A stretch of 64,000 nt of DNA from NCBI RefSeq assembly GCF_000282135.1, contig NZ_AKJW01000011.1, positions 1-64,000 of the forward strand, in the 5' to 3' direction. Source of the DNA: Herbaspirillum sp. CF444 (GTDB taxonomy: Bacteria > Pseudomonadota > Gammaproteobacteria > Burkholderiales > Burkholderiaceae_D). The notes beneath the pieces were generated by a model. The model worked only from the letters and a program-made list of their open reading frames with translations. It searched no databases and was not told the DNA's origin. How positions within the stretch are numbered: position 1 is the first letter of the stretch; every line of letters begins with the position of its first letter. Both the position numbers and the translations under genes were made by a program. Shown piece by piece: positions 1-8,339 of this stretch.

Positions 1-578
1 CAGCGGCCGCTACCGTGGTTGCCGCCCCGACGCACGCCGTCGACACGATGGCGCGGGACGCCGAGATGCCTGTCAGCGCCGACATCTACGTGCTCAATGC
101 CGGCCAGGTGCTGGCGGCGCCGTATCTGCCGCGCTTGTGGGAGGCGCTAGGCCTGCTGCACGAGGGGCGTTTCAAGGACGAGGCCGCCGCCCAGCGTGCG
201 GTGCATCTGTTGCAATTCCTGGTGTTCGAACAGACCGCGACGCCGGAATATCAACTGGCGTTGAACAAACTGCTGTGCGGCGTGCGCTCGCAAGTGCCGA
301 TGGTGCGCGAGATCGAGATCACGACGCATGAAGTGGAGATCGTGGAACAGTTGCTGTCGGCCATGATCGCGCACTGGAAAATCATCGGCAGTACTTCGCT
401 GCGTGGTTTGCGCGAGACCTTTTTGCAGCGTCCCGGTCATCTGCAATTGAAGGACGACGCCTGGCATCTGCGGGTGCAGGAAGGGACCTTCGACATGTTG
501 CTGGATCAGTTGCCGTGGAGTTTTTCGATCATCCGCTATGCGTGGATGGAGAGGCCGGTGCATGTCAACTGGCGCTAA
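1..578 (+). CDS. eCIS tape-measure protein, C-terminal part (5' truncated by window)
   Basis: The frame is open to the left edge, so the start lies outside the window; a GTG at 15 is only an internal candidate. The visible 190 or so residues match what I know of the C-terminal block of contractile injection system tape-measure proteins (Afp14-like): a stretch on a proximal position such as YLPRLWEALGLL, then LLQFLVFEQ, LNKLLCGV, IAHWKIIGSTSLRGLRETFL and the closing PWSFSIIRYAWMERP. In eCIS particles this protein sets the length of the inner tube and sheath. Full-length members are many hundreds of residues, so most of the gene is missing here. The next gene, 42 bases downstream, is the matching AAA+ ATPase, which is the usual order in Afp/PVC-type loci. 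The assignment is by motif recognition, not by alignment. Confidence 0.85.
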   Translation, partial: AAATVVAAPTHAVDTMARDAEMPVSADIYVLNAGQVLAAPYLPRLWEALGLLHEGRFKDEAAAQRAVHLLQFLVFEQTATPEYQLALNKLLCGVRSQVPMVREIEITTHEVEIVEQLLSAMIAHWKIIGSTSLRGLRETFLQRPGHLQLKDDAWHLRVQEGTFDMLLDQLPWSFSIIRYAWMERPVHVNWR

Positions 579-620
579 CAAGATGAAGATCAGGAAGATG
601 ACGGTAAACGGGGAGGCGAG

Positions 621-1967
621 ATGGACGCATTGACCGCCAATGCACGCAGTCTGGAACGCGAAGTCGCCTGGTTCAGCGAAGTGCTGACCACGCGCTTCCA
701 TGCCTATTTCATGCATGAAGGCGGACCGTACGACATCCACGCCCATGTGCCGCCCGACGTCGCACAGGATGCATCGCCGTTCGCCGCTGCGATCCGCGAG
801 CACAATATGGGCTTTGACGAACGCATTGTGCTGATCCTCACCTTGCTGCCGCATATACGGCCGCAAGCGCTGGACCTGTTGTTGACCGCGAATAAGAATA
901 CCGAGCGCAGCTATACCGAATTCGGCGGCTGGAAAGGCAAAAACCATGCTGGCGTGTTGCCGACTTGCGAAACCGCCGTCTTCATCCTCGCGGGCGACGA
1001 CCTGGCGCGACGCTTTGCCGTGCTGGAGTTGTTCGACGCCGAGCATTTTTTTACGCGCCAGTCGATTCTCCGGATGGAGCAAAAGGCCGATGGCGAACCT
1101 TTCCTGAGCGCGGCGCTGACGATAGAAAGCGATTTTTTCGATCGCTGCACCTCCGGCCAGCAGCACAAACCGGATTACAGCGCCGGTTTCCCGGCCAAGC
1201 GCATCACCACGCAATTGAGCTGGGACGATCTGGTGTTGGCGCCTGAAGTGTTCGAGGAGATCGAAAATATCCGTATCTGGCTCAAGGGCGGTGCCGCCGT
1301 CATGCAACGCTGGCATCTCGACAAGAGCGTGAAGCCCGGATATCGCAGCCTGTTTTACGGTCCTCCCGGGACTGGCAAAACCTTGACGGCGACCTTGCTC
1401 GGTCAGGCGGCGATGGTTGATGTATATCGCATCGACCTGTCCAAGATCGTTTCCAAATACATCGGCGAGACCGAGAAAAACATGGCCAATGTGTTCGACC
1501 AGGCGCAAAACAAGAACTGGATATTGTTCTTCGATGAAGCCGACGCCTTGTTCGGCAAGCGTACGGAAGGCAGCACTTCCAACGACCGTCATGCCAATCA
1601 GGAAATTTCGTATCTGTTGCAACGCATTGAAGATTTTCCGGGCGTGGTGATTTTGGCGAGCAACCTGAAAAGCAATATCGACGAGGCGTTTGCGCGGCGT
1701 TTCCAGACCGCGATTTATTTTCCGCTGCCGGACGGCTTGCAACGGTTGCGGCTCTGGAAGAATATTTTTCCGCAACGCCGCCACCTGGCGCCGGATGTGA
1801 ACCTGGAAGACCTGGCGGAAGAAAACATCCTCTCCGGCGGCGCCTTGATCAACGTCGTCCGCTATGCCGCGATGCGTGCAGAACGGCAGGGACGCGATGC
1901 GATTTGCAAGGAAGATCTTCTGCGCGGCATCAAGAAGGAATTCATCAAGGAAGGGCGGACGATCTGA
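621..1967 (+). CDS. eCIS-associated AAA+ ATPase (Afp15-like)
   Basis: A 448-residue protein with one AAA+ module in its C-terminal half. Walker A GPPGTGKT lies near residue 247, Walker B FFDEADALF near 302, and an arginine-finger-like AFARRF near 357. The N-terminal 200 residues are unlike classic AAA proteins and probably form the family-specific adaptor. ATPases of this type are encoded next to the tape-measure gene in eCIS loci and are thought to act in the cytoplasm on particle assembly or cargo loading. The start is ATG at 621 behind a GGGGAGGCGAG ribosome-binding stretch. The stop is one base away from the ATG of the next gene, so the two are probably translated together. The family is clear; the exact role in assembly is inferred from context. 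Confidence 0.88.
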   Translation: MDALTANARSLEREVAWFSEVLTTRFHAYFMHEGGPYDIHAHVPPDVAQDASPFAAAIREHNMGFDERIVLILTLLPHIRPQALDLLLTANKNTERSYTEFGGWKGKNHAGVLPTCETAVFILAGDDLARRFAVLELFDAEHFFTRQSILRMEQKADGEPFLSAALTIESDFFDRCTSGQQHKPDYSAGFPAKRITTQLSWDDLVLAPEVFEEIENIRIWLKGGAAVMQRWHLDKSVKPGYRSLFYGPPGTGKTLTATLLGQAAMVDVYRIDLSKIVSKYIGETEKNMANVFDQAQNKNWILFFDEADALFGKRTEGSTSNDRHANQEISYLLQRIEDFPGVVILASNLKSNIDEAFARRFQTAIYFPLPDGLQRLRLWKNIFPQRRHLAPDVNLEDLAEENILSGGALINVVRYAAMRAERQGRDAICKEDLLRGIKKEFIKEGRTI

Positions 1968-1968
1968 T

Positions 1969-4900
1969 ATGAGGACTGCTTCGATAGCTTGCTCCATGCG
2001 CGTAACCGTGCTGCAGTGCGTGCTGGCGCTGACCGGCTTGCTGCTGACGCCGCAGAATGGCAGTGCAGAAGTCTCGGCCGAGACCCCTGCAGAAACCCCG
2101 GCGGAAAACGCATCGGCGCCCGAGATGCTTGCACCGTCGGTGCCCCCCGCATCGAAAAAGCTGCGGGCGGCGCCTGCCGTATCTGCACCCATATCTGCAC
2201 CTGTATCTGTACCGGAAGCAGCACCGGTGCCTGGCGCGTTGATGACGCCCGAGGCGGCCAAGGCGATTGTCGGCAAGGTCAGGGTGAGCAAGACCGACGG
2301 GGAAGGTCCTGCGGCCCGGTTGCTGTCGTACGATGTATTGAAAAAATTCACGCCCGCGCTACGCCAGCAAATCCAGCAAGCCTTGCTGGAAATCTATGCC
2401 GAAGACGCCGCCTACATGCAAGCCTATCGCGAAAGCACGGCACCGCTGTCGGACAATGTGGTCGGTCCGATCACATTGTCATGGCTGAACCGCTTCTGGT
2501 TCGATTTCAAAATGGAGCCGGTGGGCAACCTGACCAATGCATCTGTCCAGGCTTTGCTGCATTTTGCCGCGACCGTCAAGGCGCACCCCGAATGGAAGGT
2601 GGATCTGATCAGTGCGGATCTGGGACGCTGGATCGATGGCTTCGAGCCCGAAGACCGGGCGCGCTATTATCAGATTCGCCTCGCCGGCACCGACGAGCAG
2701 ATCATCGCCATGCTGCGCTTGTATCACTACGAGACCGACAACACGCGCCAGCCGCCGCCGGACCAGGATCGCGCCTTGCTGACGATCTACAGCTACAGCC
2801 TGACGGCGACCGACATCAGATTGCTGGCGTCGAAATCGCAAGTCATCGCCAAATTGTCCGCCTTGCAGGATGTGGTGTATATCAACCAGCCGCTGTTCGA
2901 TGCGGCGGTGCTCGGCGCGCTCAAGGATCTCGGATCGCAGGCGGCTTCTTATCTGCCTGCCGCCAGGGACGCCGCGCTCGAGAAAAGCTATCGATTGACG
3001 CTGTCCTCGCTGCAGATGCTAAGGGAAGGCAACATCGTGCCGGAAACGGTCATCGGCGAGCTTGAAAAACTCACCGGCGCCTATCCCGATCAAGCGATGT
3101 TCATGGAAGCCGTGATCGATGCCACCGCCCAGGTCAACGAGCCGATCGATCAATACATGCCGGACATCCTCAACGCCGCCGAGACCAGCACTTCGTACAT
3201 CCTGACCGCGCGCGCGTTGGCCGAGCTGAGCGCGAATCGCAAGAACGATTCGGTGCCGCAGGTGATCTTGGACATGATCAAAGGCCTGCAAGGACTCGAA
3301 TATGCGCAGCAATGGCTGTTCGACAAGGCCGTCATGGCGCGTCTGCGTAATGGCGTCGGCGCTTGCCAGAGCGGCATACCAGAAAACGTCGCCGACCGGC
3401 GCAAGGTCTCCGCAGAGCAGATGAAGCAGCTCGAGAGCGCGCTGAAAGACCCGGCGCTGTTTGAAAAACTGGACAAGCTGTGGCACGGAACATCCTGCAG
3501 TCCCGATGAAACGATTGCCATGAATCAGCAGATCGAAGCCTTGTACGTCAAGTACCGGGCCTCGATACGCGAAAGCGCGCGCAAGAAACCGGCTTACGAC
3601 CCCAACAAACACGTGCAGTGGAACGGCGACGGCTGCGGTTGCGTGCTCGACCGGCTGGTGGGAGAAGTGTATGGCTTCTATCCGTTCTGGTTTGCCGGCA
3701 CCCCGCAAAAGGTGAATTTCAGCACCTTGTCGCGGGTCGCTTATTACGGCCCGACGTTCGACGATACCGGCATTTTGAGGCAGGCGAACGACGGCCGCGA
3801 TTTCGTTGCAGCAGCCGAAAACGGCGACCTGGCGCAACACGATTTCGTCAACATCGCGCGCGATCACCAGACCGCGGTGGATTGGGTGGTCCAGCGCAAC
3901 GACTGGCGCTCCTGGCAAAAAATGGACAAGGGGCGCAAGGAACAGATACTCGAACGCCTGGCGACCAGCATCGTGCGCCTGATGTCGATCCGGCTGCATA
4001 GCTGGACCGCAACCGTGTCCAATCACCTGCCATTCGGCGCACGCTTCGTGCCGACCAATGGCGACGGTGTCACGCTGTTCTTCGACGACTATCCGGACGA
4101 CGAGGTGTCGGTCGGGGTGTTCAACAAGTTCGTCGATACGCTGCGCAGCCGTTTGCGCGGCGCCAGGGCGGGCGACATCATCAACGTGATGATGCGTCAT
4201 TCGGCCTTGGGCAAGGGCATCTACGACTATCCCAATCTGTATGGACTGATCGCCGCGAGCGATGCCAACCCAAGGAAGGACTTGCTGGCCCAGGTCGAGC
4301 GCGACAGCAACATGCGGCCGCATTTCCTGGTGCTGCTGGAAGAACAGACGACCGATTCCAAGAAACAATTGCGGCTGCGCATGGAAGGACCGCTGCACGG
4401 CGAGCGGCGCGAAATGGTGTTGCGACAAATCGTGCCGGTGATCACCTTCGACCACGACAACTGGCAGCAACTGCAGGACGACATCATTTACTTCAAGGAC
4501 AACTTCGGCGGCATCGGCTTCTGGCCGATGCCGATGACGCCTCCGGCCGCCGCGGCTGAGGCGGTCGGAGGCGCCGCCAAGGATGGGCCTGCGGTACTGG
4601 TCGACTTCGCCGGCGTGCAGCAATGCGACGTCAGCAGGGACGTGAGCCAATGCCTGGTCGATTTCTACCAGACGGTGCCTGGAGCCGAAGCCTCGCCGGT
4701 CTGCAAGACGGTGTGCGAAAACCTGTACGCCTTCCGTCTTGCGGCCAAACTGGCGGTGCTGTTGCTGATCGCTTGCGTCGCCCTGTATTACTGGTCCTGC
4801 ATGTGGCGCGAACGGATGGCGCGTTGCTACCATGCCCCGACCGTGGCGATCGCCGCCGTCTGGAGCTTGCTGGCGCTGGCCTTGCTGTTTTGCGATCCGT

Positions 4901-5013
4901 TCCTGCGATGGCTGGCGCGCGGTTACATGATTCCGATTTTCCTGGTGCTGTTTATCTGCGCGCTGATTGCCTGGTATCAGTACCGCTTGAAGGAGCGTGA
5001 CGAGCAGCCGTAA
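1969..5013 (+). CDS. large exported, membrane-anchored protein with GH18-like region
   Basis: A 1014-residue protein starting at ATG 1969, two bases after the ATPase stop. The N terminus has a secretion signal (hydrophobic VTVLQCVLALTGLLL, then Ala-rich cleavage region) followed by a Pro/Ala/Glu-rich linker. The middle, about residues 110-560, is helical and unrecognised. From about residue 566 the pattern EVYGFYPFWF followed by ITRIAYY-like LSRVAYYGP, and near residue 700 GVTLFFDDYPDDE, resembles the start and the catalytic-strand region of GH18-type barrels, but the classical DxxDxDxE motif is not intact, so chitinase activity should not be assumed. Three hydrophobic segments near 925, 959 and 987 anchor the C terminus in the membrane. 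Its coupling to the eCIS ATPase suggests a role in particle release, docking or envelope binding; that is inference. Confidence 0.7.
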   Translation: MRTASIACSMRVTVLQCVLALTGLLLTPQNGSAEVSAETPAETPAENASAPEMLAPSVPPASKKLRAAPAVSAPISAPVSVPEAAPVPGALMTPEAAKAIVGKVRVSKTDGEGPAARLLSYDVLKKFTPALRQQIQQALLEIYAEDAAYMQAYRESTAPLSDNVVGPITLSWLNRFWFDFKMEPVGNLTNASVQALLHFAATVKAHPEWKVDLISADLGRWIDGFEPEDRARYYQIRLAGTDEQIIAMLRLYHYETDNTRQPPPDQDRALLTIYSYSLTATDIRLLASKSQVIAKLSALQDVVYINQPLFDAAVLGALKDLGSQAASYLPAARDAALEKSYRLTLSSLQMLREGNIVPETVIGELEKLTGAYPDQAMFMEAVIDATAQVNEPIDQYMPDILNAAETSTSYILTARALAELSANRKNDSVPQVILDMIKGLQGLEYAQQWLFDKAVMARLRNGVGACQSGIPENVADRRKVSAEQMKQLESALKDPALFEKLDKLWHGTSCSPDETIAMNQQIEALYVKYRASIRESARKKPAYDPNKHVQWNGDGCGCVLDRLVGEVYGFYPFWFAGTPQKVNFSTLSRVAYYGPTFDDTGILRQANDGRDFVAAAENGDLAQHDFVNIARDHQTAVDWVVQRNDWRSWQKMDKGRKEQILERLATSIVRLMSIRLHSWTATVSNHLPFGARFVPTNGDGVTLFFDDYPDDEVSVGVFNKFVDTLRSRLRGARAGDIINVMMRHSALGKGIYDYPNLYGLIAASDANPRKDLLAQVERDSNMRPHFLVLLEEQTTDSKKQLRLRMEGPLHGERREMVLRQIVPVITFDHDNWQQLQDDIIYFKDNFGGIGFWPMPMTPPAAAAEAVGGAAKDGPAVLVDFAGVQQCDVSRDVSQCLVDFYQTVPGAEASPVCKTVCENLYAFRLAAKLAVLLLIACVALYYWSCMWRERMARCYHAPTVAIAAVWSLLALALLFCDPFLRWLARGYMIPIFLVLFICALIAWYQYRLKERDEQP

Positions 5014-5056
5014 TGGACGCTGTGCATGGGGCGTGGATTGAGAAGGGCAATGCGAC

Positions 5057-6607
5057 ATGGAGTATCAGAGCAAGCCGGGGCCGGGCGCGAGCGACAGAGC
5101 GACAGACAAGGCGACCGACAGCGCAGGGGAGACCCACGCCGACGGCAGCTCTGCGCGCGCGGCGTCGTTTGTCGATGTGCGGCCGGTCATGGCAAGGGAT
5201 CGCCAACTGATGCAGATGATGCGTGCCAATGCCGATACCCATGTCGATGTCCGCAAGCAAGCCGCCGCGCCGCCGGCCGCAGCAAAACCGGTATTGCAGC
5301 CCAAGCAGATGAGCAGGCTGTCGTCGTCGCGGAGTCCGATACAGCTGGCAACAAAGGTCACGGGTGCCAAGGTCGGCGGCGTTGCTTCGGAAGCGACCCA
5401 CACGGAAGGATATTTTGCGATAGATCCGGACCGGCAGCGGGGCGTCTATGCCGAGGTCGGCACCAAGATGACTGCGACACTGTACAAGCAGAGCCCACTC
5501 AAGGGTTCGCCGGTCGGCAATCAGTGGCTGTGGATGGATGCATTGAAAAAACGTGCGAATACCACGGTGATCCGAGGGCATTTGCTGAATCATGATCTGG
5601 GCGGAAGAGGACTTCCTTACAACCTGTTTCCGATTTCGAATGCCGCCAATCAGGAGCATTCCAACAAGGTTGAACAAAGAGTGAAGGGCTTGTTGTATGG
5701 AGGTGCTCCAATAGAATTGGACACCAAAAATATTCCCCTGACCTATGAGGTCGAGGTGACAAATCGCGACGATAAAGCGTTAAAGGCGACATTTCATTGC
5801 ACATGGTCCTATCTCGATAAAAAGGAATCGCATGACGTGCACTCGGATCTGAACGTGAAGGCGAAATTTTCAATGGCAGGACCGGTAGATGAAAAAACTG
5901 GAAAGCCGATACCGAAGATCGTTCCGCCGGATGCCTGGAAAAAAGGTCAAAACGAGAAAATTACCGACCAAAAATCCATAAACGTGAAAGTGAATAGGAA
6001 AGATCCCCGTTTCAGAAATGGCGGGAAGCTGAGGGCAGGAGGGCTGATGAGTGTGCATATCGAGGGCGTTGTAGAGGGCTCTGATTATGTCAAGACCCCT
6101 TACTGGCAGCGTCAACTGGGCAGCATGGATTTCAGTCAAAAATACGTGACCGCGATAGGTAAGTGGGTGGCAAAAAAGGAGGACGAGAAGATAGGACGGG
6201 TCGAAATAAATGATGCGCTTGATTTTGCAGTCGATCAGATAGACCCTGTAGAACGCCGGGCGCCAACGGCGGTAAAGAAGCGGGGAAAGGGCACTTTGTC
6301 CGGAAAATACAAGGACAAAATTGCGCAGGGGCCAAGGAGAACCACCAGAATCATCATGCGGTCTTTCCCGCCAACAGCGGGAGATGCAAAATATGTGCGC
6401 CCACAGGGCAAGTCAGGCAAGACCGGCAAGGCGGGCGCTGCGAAGCGTCCCCCAAAACCGGTGTTGGATGCCAGGCAGCACATCGTTCACCTTGAATCGA
6501 TAAGAAAACAAAGGAAGGAGCAGGAAGAACAGTATATGTCAGACATTGACGAGGCCATAAAATCCATACTGGCGAAGGCGGAGGAGGCATTGGCAAACAA
6601 GAGTTGA
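5057..6607 (+). CDS. putative eCIS cargo toxin with DNA/RNA non-specific endonuclease-like domain
   Basis: A 516-residue protein, start ATG 5057 with a purine-rich GAGAAGGGCAA upstream. The N-terminal 100 residues are low-complexity and contain RQLMQMMRAN and SPIQL, short elements I associate with proteins encoded beside eCIS particles. Residues 173-206 carry RGHLLNHDLGG, then YNLFPISNAANQEH, a pattern typical of polymorphic-toxin nucleases of the ββα-metal type, with H175 as likely general base and N189/H201 as metal or structural residues. The C-terminal 250 residues are Lys-rich and unrecognised. Base composition drops after about 5600, as expected for an exchangeable toxin tip. It directly follows eCIS genes, so it is a good cargo candidate. 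No cognate immunity gene is obvious next door, which fits a toxin aimed at another kind of cell. Confidence 0.6.
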   Translation: MEYQSKPGPGASDRATDKATDSAGETHADGSSARAASFVDVRPVMARDRQLMQMMRANADTHVDVRKQAAAPPAAAKPVLQPKQMSRLSSSRSPIQLATKVTGAKVGGVASEATHTEGYFAIDPDRQRGVYAEVGTKMTATLYKQSPLKGSPVGNQWLWMDALKKRANTTVIRGHLLNHDLGGRGLPYNLFPISNAANQEHSNKVEQRVKGLLYGGAPIELDTKNIPLTYEVEVTNRDDKALKATFHCTWSYLDKKESHDVHSDLNVKAKFSMAGPVDEKTGKPIPKIVPPDAWKKGQNEKITDQKSINVKVNRKDPRFRNGGKLRAGGLMSVHIEGVVEGSDYVKTPYWQRQLGSMDFSQKYVTAIGKWVAKKEDEKIGRVEINDALDFAVDQIDPVERRAPTAVKKRGKGTLSGKYKDKIAQGPRRTTRIIMRSFPPTAGDAKYVRPQGKSGKTGKAGAAKRPPKPVLDARQHIVHLESIRKQRKEQEEQYMSDIDEAIKSILAKAEEALANKS

Positions 6608-6652
6608 AATAGTGTGATGCGCAAGTAACTGCACCGCTCAAAAGACAATGCA

Positions 6653-8224
6653 ATGGTCAAAAAGATGAAAAAAATGGTCTACATGCTGGAACGCGATCAG
6701 CTGTTTCGCAAGTCCCTGCTGTGGGAATTGCAGAGCCGGTATTTCAGCGAGCGCGGCGTGCAAGCCTGGCGCGACGAAGAAGTGCCGCACTACATCACCA
6801 GCAACCCGACCATCGCGCGCGCCTATGCCGAAACGGTGTTTGCGTTTTACCAGGACCGGCAGCGCCTGTCGGCCAGTACCGAGGCGCTGACCATCTGCGA
6901 ACTCGGCGCCGGCTCGGGGCGCTTTGCGTTTTATTTCCTGTCGCATCTGATGACGCTGTGCGCTTCGTCCGGCGTGGCGCTGACGGCGTTTCGCTACGTT
7001 CTGACCGATTTCACGCAAAGCAACCTGGATGCGTGGCGCGTGCATCCGCGCTTCCAGCCATGGTTTGCGAGCGGTTTGCTGGAGGTGGCGCTGTTCGACG
7101 CGAATCACACGCACACGCTGGAATTGCAAGTCGGCGGCGGCGCCGTGGCGGCCGGCGGCCTGGAACAGCCGCTGGTGGTGGTGGCCAATTATTTGTTCGA
7201 CGGCGTGCCGCAAGACCTGTTTTATTTTCAGGATGGCGCGGCGCACGATTGCCTGGTTTCGCTGCACACCGAGGCAGATCCGCAACAGATGGATGCAGCC
7301 GATCTGCTTGAGAACATCCACGTCGACTACGGCTATCGGCCGTTGACGCAAAAACCGTATGGCGACGCGATCCTGCTGCAATTATTTGCGCAATATCGCG
7401 CGCAGTTGCAAGCGGCCCATGTCTTGTTTCCGGCCACCGGCCTGCAGTGCCTGACGCGCTTGCGCGCCTTGTCGCGCAACGGCCTCATGCTGTTGTCGGC
7501 CGACAAGGGCCAATGCGAGCTGGCGACGGTGGCGCTGCGCGATCCGCCGGCGCTGACGCGGCACGGTTCATTTTCGTTGAGCGTCAATTACCACGCCTTG
7601 CTGGAATGGGCCGAGATCGGCGGCGGCTTTACGCTGCGGCCGCAAAACCGTCATCGCAGCCTGGCCGTCGTCGCGCTGCTGCTGGTGGAGCGCGCATCCG
7701 AACATGATGCGACCTGCGCCGCATATGGCCGGCATATCGCCGGCTTCGGTCCCGATGACTTCTACACGATTGCCAGCTTGCTGTATCGCGGCATGGAAGT
7801 CATGAGCATCGACGAGATCCTGGCTTACATGCGACTCAATCACGCCGACGCCCATCAACTGGCCAGGCTCATGCCGCGCCTGACGGAACTGGCGCCGAAG
7901 TTGGACGATGGCCAGGTCGAGGCGCTCAAGACGATGCTGGCGCAGAGTTGGGCGATGTATTTCCCGTTGGGCGAGGAGCGCGACCTGGCGTTCGAGATCG
8001 GCTGCCTGCTGTACGAGCTCGACGAGTTCGAGGCGGCGCTGACGTACTTTGCGCGCACCGAGGAAATCTACGGCCGCGATGCCGGGGTCTGGTACAACAT
8101 GGCGGCTTGCCATCAGCAACTCGGGCAATTTCAACAGGCGCGGGCGCTGCTTGAAAATACGCTGAACGTGATGCCGGACAATGCGGGCGCGCGGGCGTTG
8201 CTGGAGCAGATGGCGGAGCGCTGA
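6653..8224 (+). CDS. SAM-dependent methyltransferase with C-terminal TPR repeats
   Basis: A 523-residue protein. Residues near 83 read ELGAGSGRF, the class I methyltransferase SAM-binding glycine loop, and near 178 VVVANYLFDGVPQD fits the MidA-like acceptor strand in which a catalytic Asp/Asn-rich loop follows. The last 100 residues contain TPR-like helices (for example DAGVWYNMAACHQQLGQFQQA). MidA-type enzymes methylate protein side chains or complex subunits, and TPRs suggest a protein target here, though no substrate can be named. The ATG at 6653 has a weak ribosome-binding site; further ATGs at 6665 and 6674 or so are in frame. It lies 45 bases behind the toxin gene and may belong to the eCIS transcription unit or just abut it. 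Base composition is back to the high-GC norm. Confidence 0.72.
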   Translation: MVKKMKKMVYMLERDQLFRKSLLWELQSRYFSERGVQAWRDEEVPHYITSNPTIARAYAETVFAFYQDRQRLSASTEALTICELGAGSGRFAFYFLSHLMTLCASSGVALTAFRYVLTDFTQSNLDAWRVHPRFQPWFASGLLEVALFDANHTHTLELQVGGGAVAAGGLEQPLVVVANYLFDGVPQDLFYFQDGAAHDCLVSLHTEADPQQMDAADLLENIHVDYGYRPLTQKPYGDAILLQLFAQYRAQLQAAHVLFPATGLQCLTRLRALSRNGLMLLSADKGQCELATVALRDPPALTRHGSFSLSVNYHALLEWAEIGGGFTLRPQNRHRSLAVVALLLVERASEHDATCAAYGRHIAGFGPDDFYTIASLLYRGMEVMSIDEILAYMRLNHADAHQLARLMPRLTELAPKLDDGQVEALKTMLAQSWAMYFPLGEERDLAFEIGCLLYELDEFEAALTYFARTEEIYGRDAGVWYNMAACHQQLGQFQQARALLENTLNVMPDNAGARALLEQMAER

Positions 8225-8297
8225 AAAATCATTTTTGCCCCGCCGTGGCTGTTGATTGCCATCAACGATCCCGGCGGCTGCGGCGAGGAATCCCCGG

Positions 8298-8322
8298 CCC
8301 GTGCGACAGGCACAAGCACGGG
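8298..8322. terminator. hairpin between convergent genes
   Basis: CCCGTGC and GCACGGG form a perfect 7-bp stem with an 11-base loop between the stop of the + strand methyltransferase and the stop of the - strand oxidoreductase. There is no clean T-run on either side, so it is at best a weak or factor-assisted terminator. Confidence 0.35.
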
Positions 8323-8339
8323 GCGCCCATGTCGGCTGC

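Noticed and set aside
147-2351. 734-codon open frame on the - strand
   Set aside because: It lies antisense to the tape-measure and ATPase genes, has no ribosome-binding site and a composition typical of high-GC shadow frames; the + strand products are clearly recognisable.
3019-5058. 679-codon open frame on the - strand
   Set aside because: Antisense to the large exported protein, His/Arg/Gln-rich like other shadow frames, no known domain.
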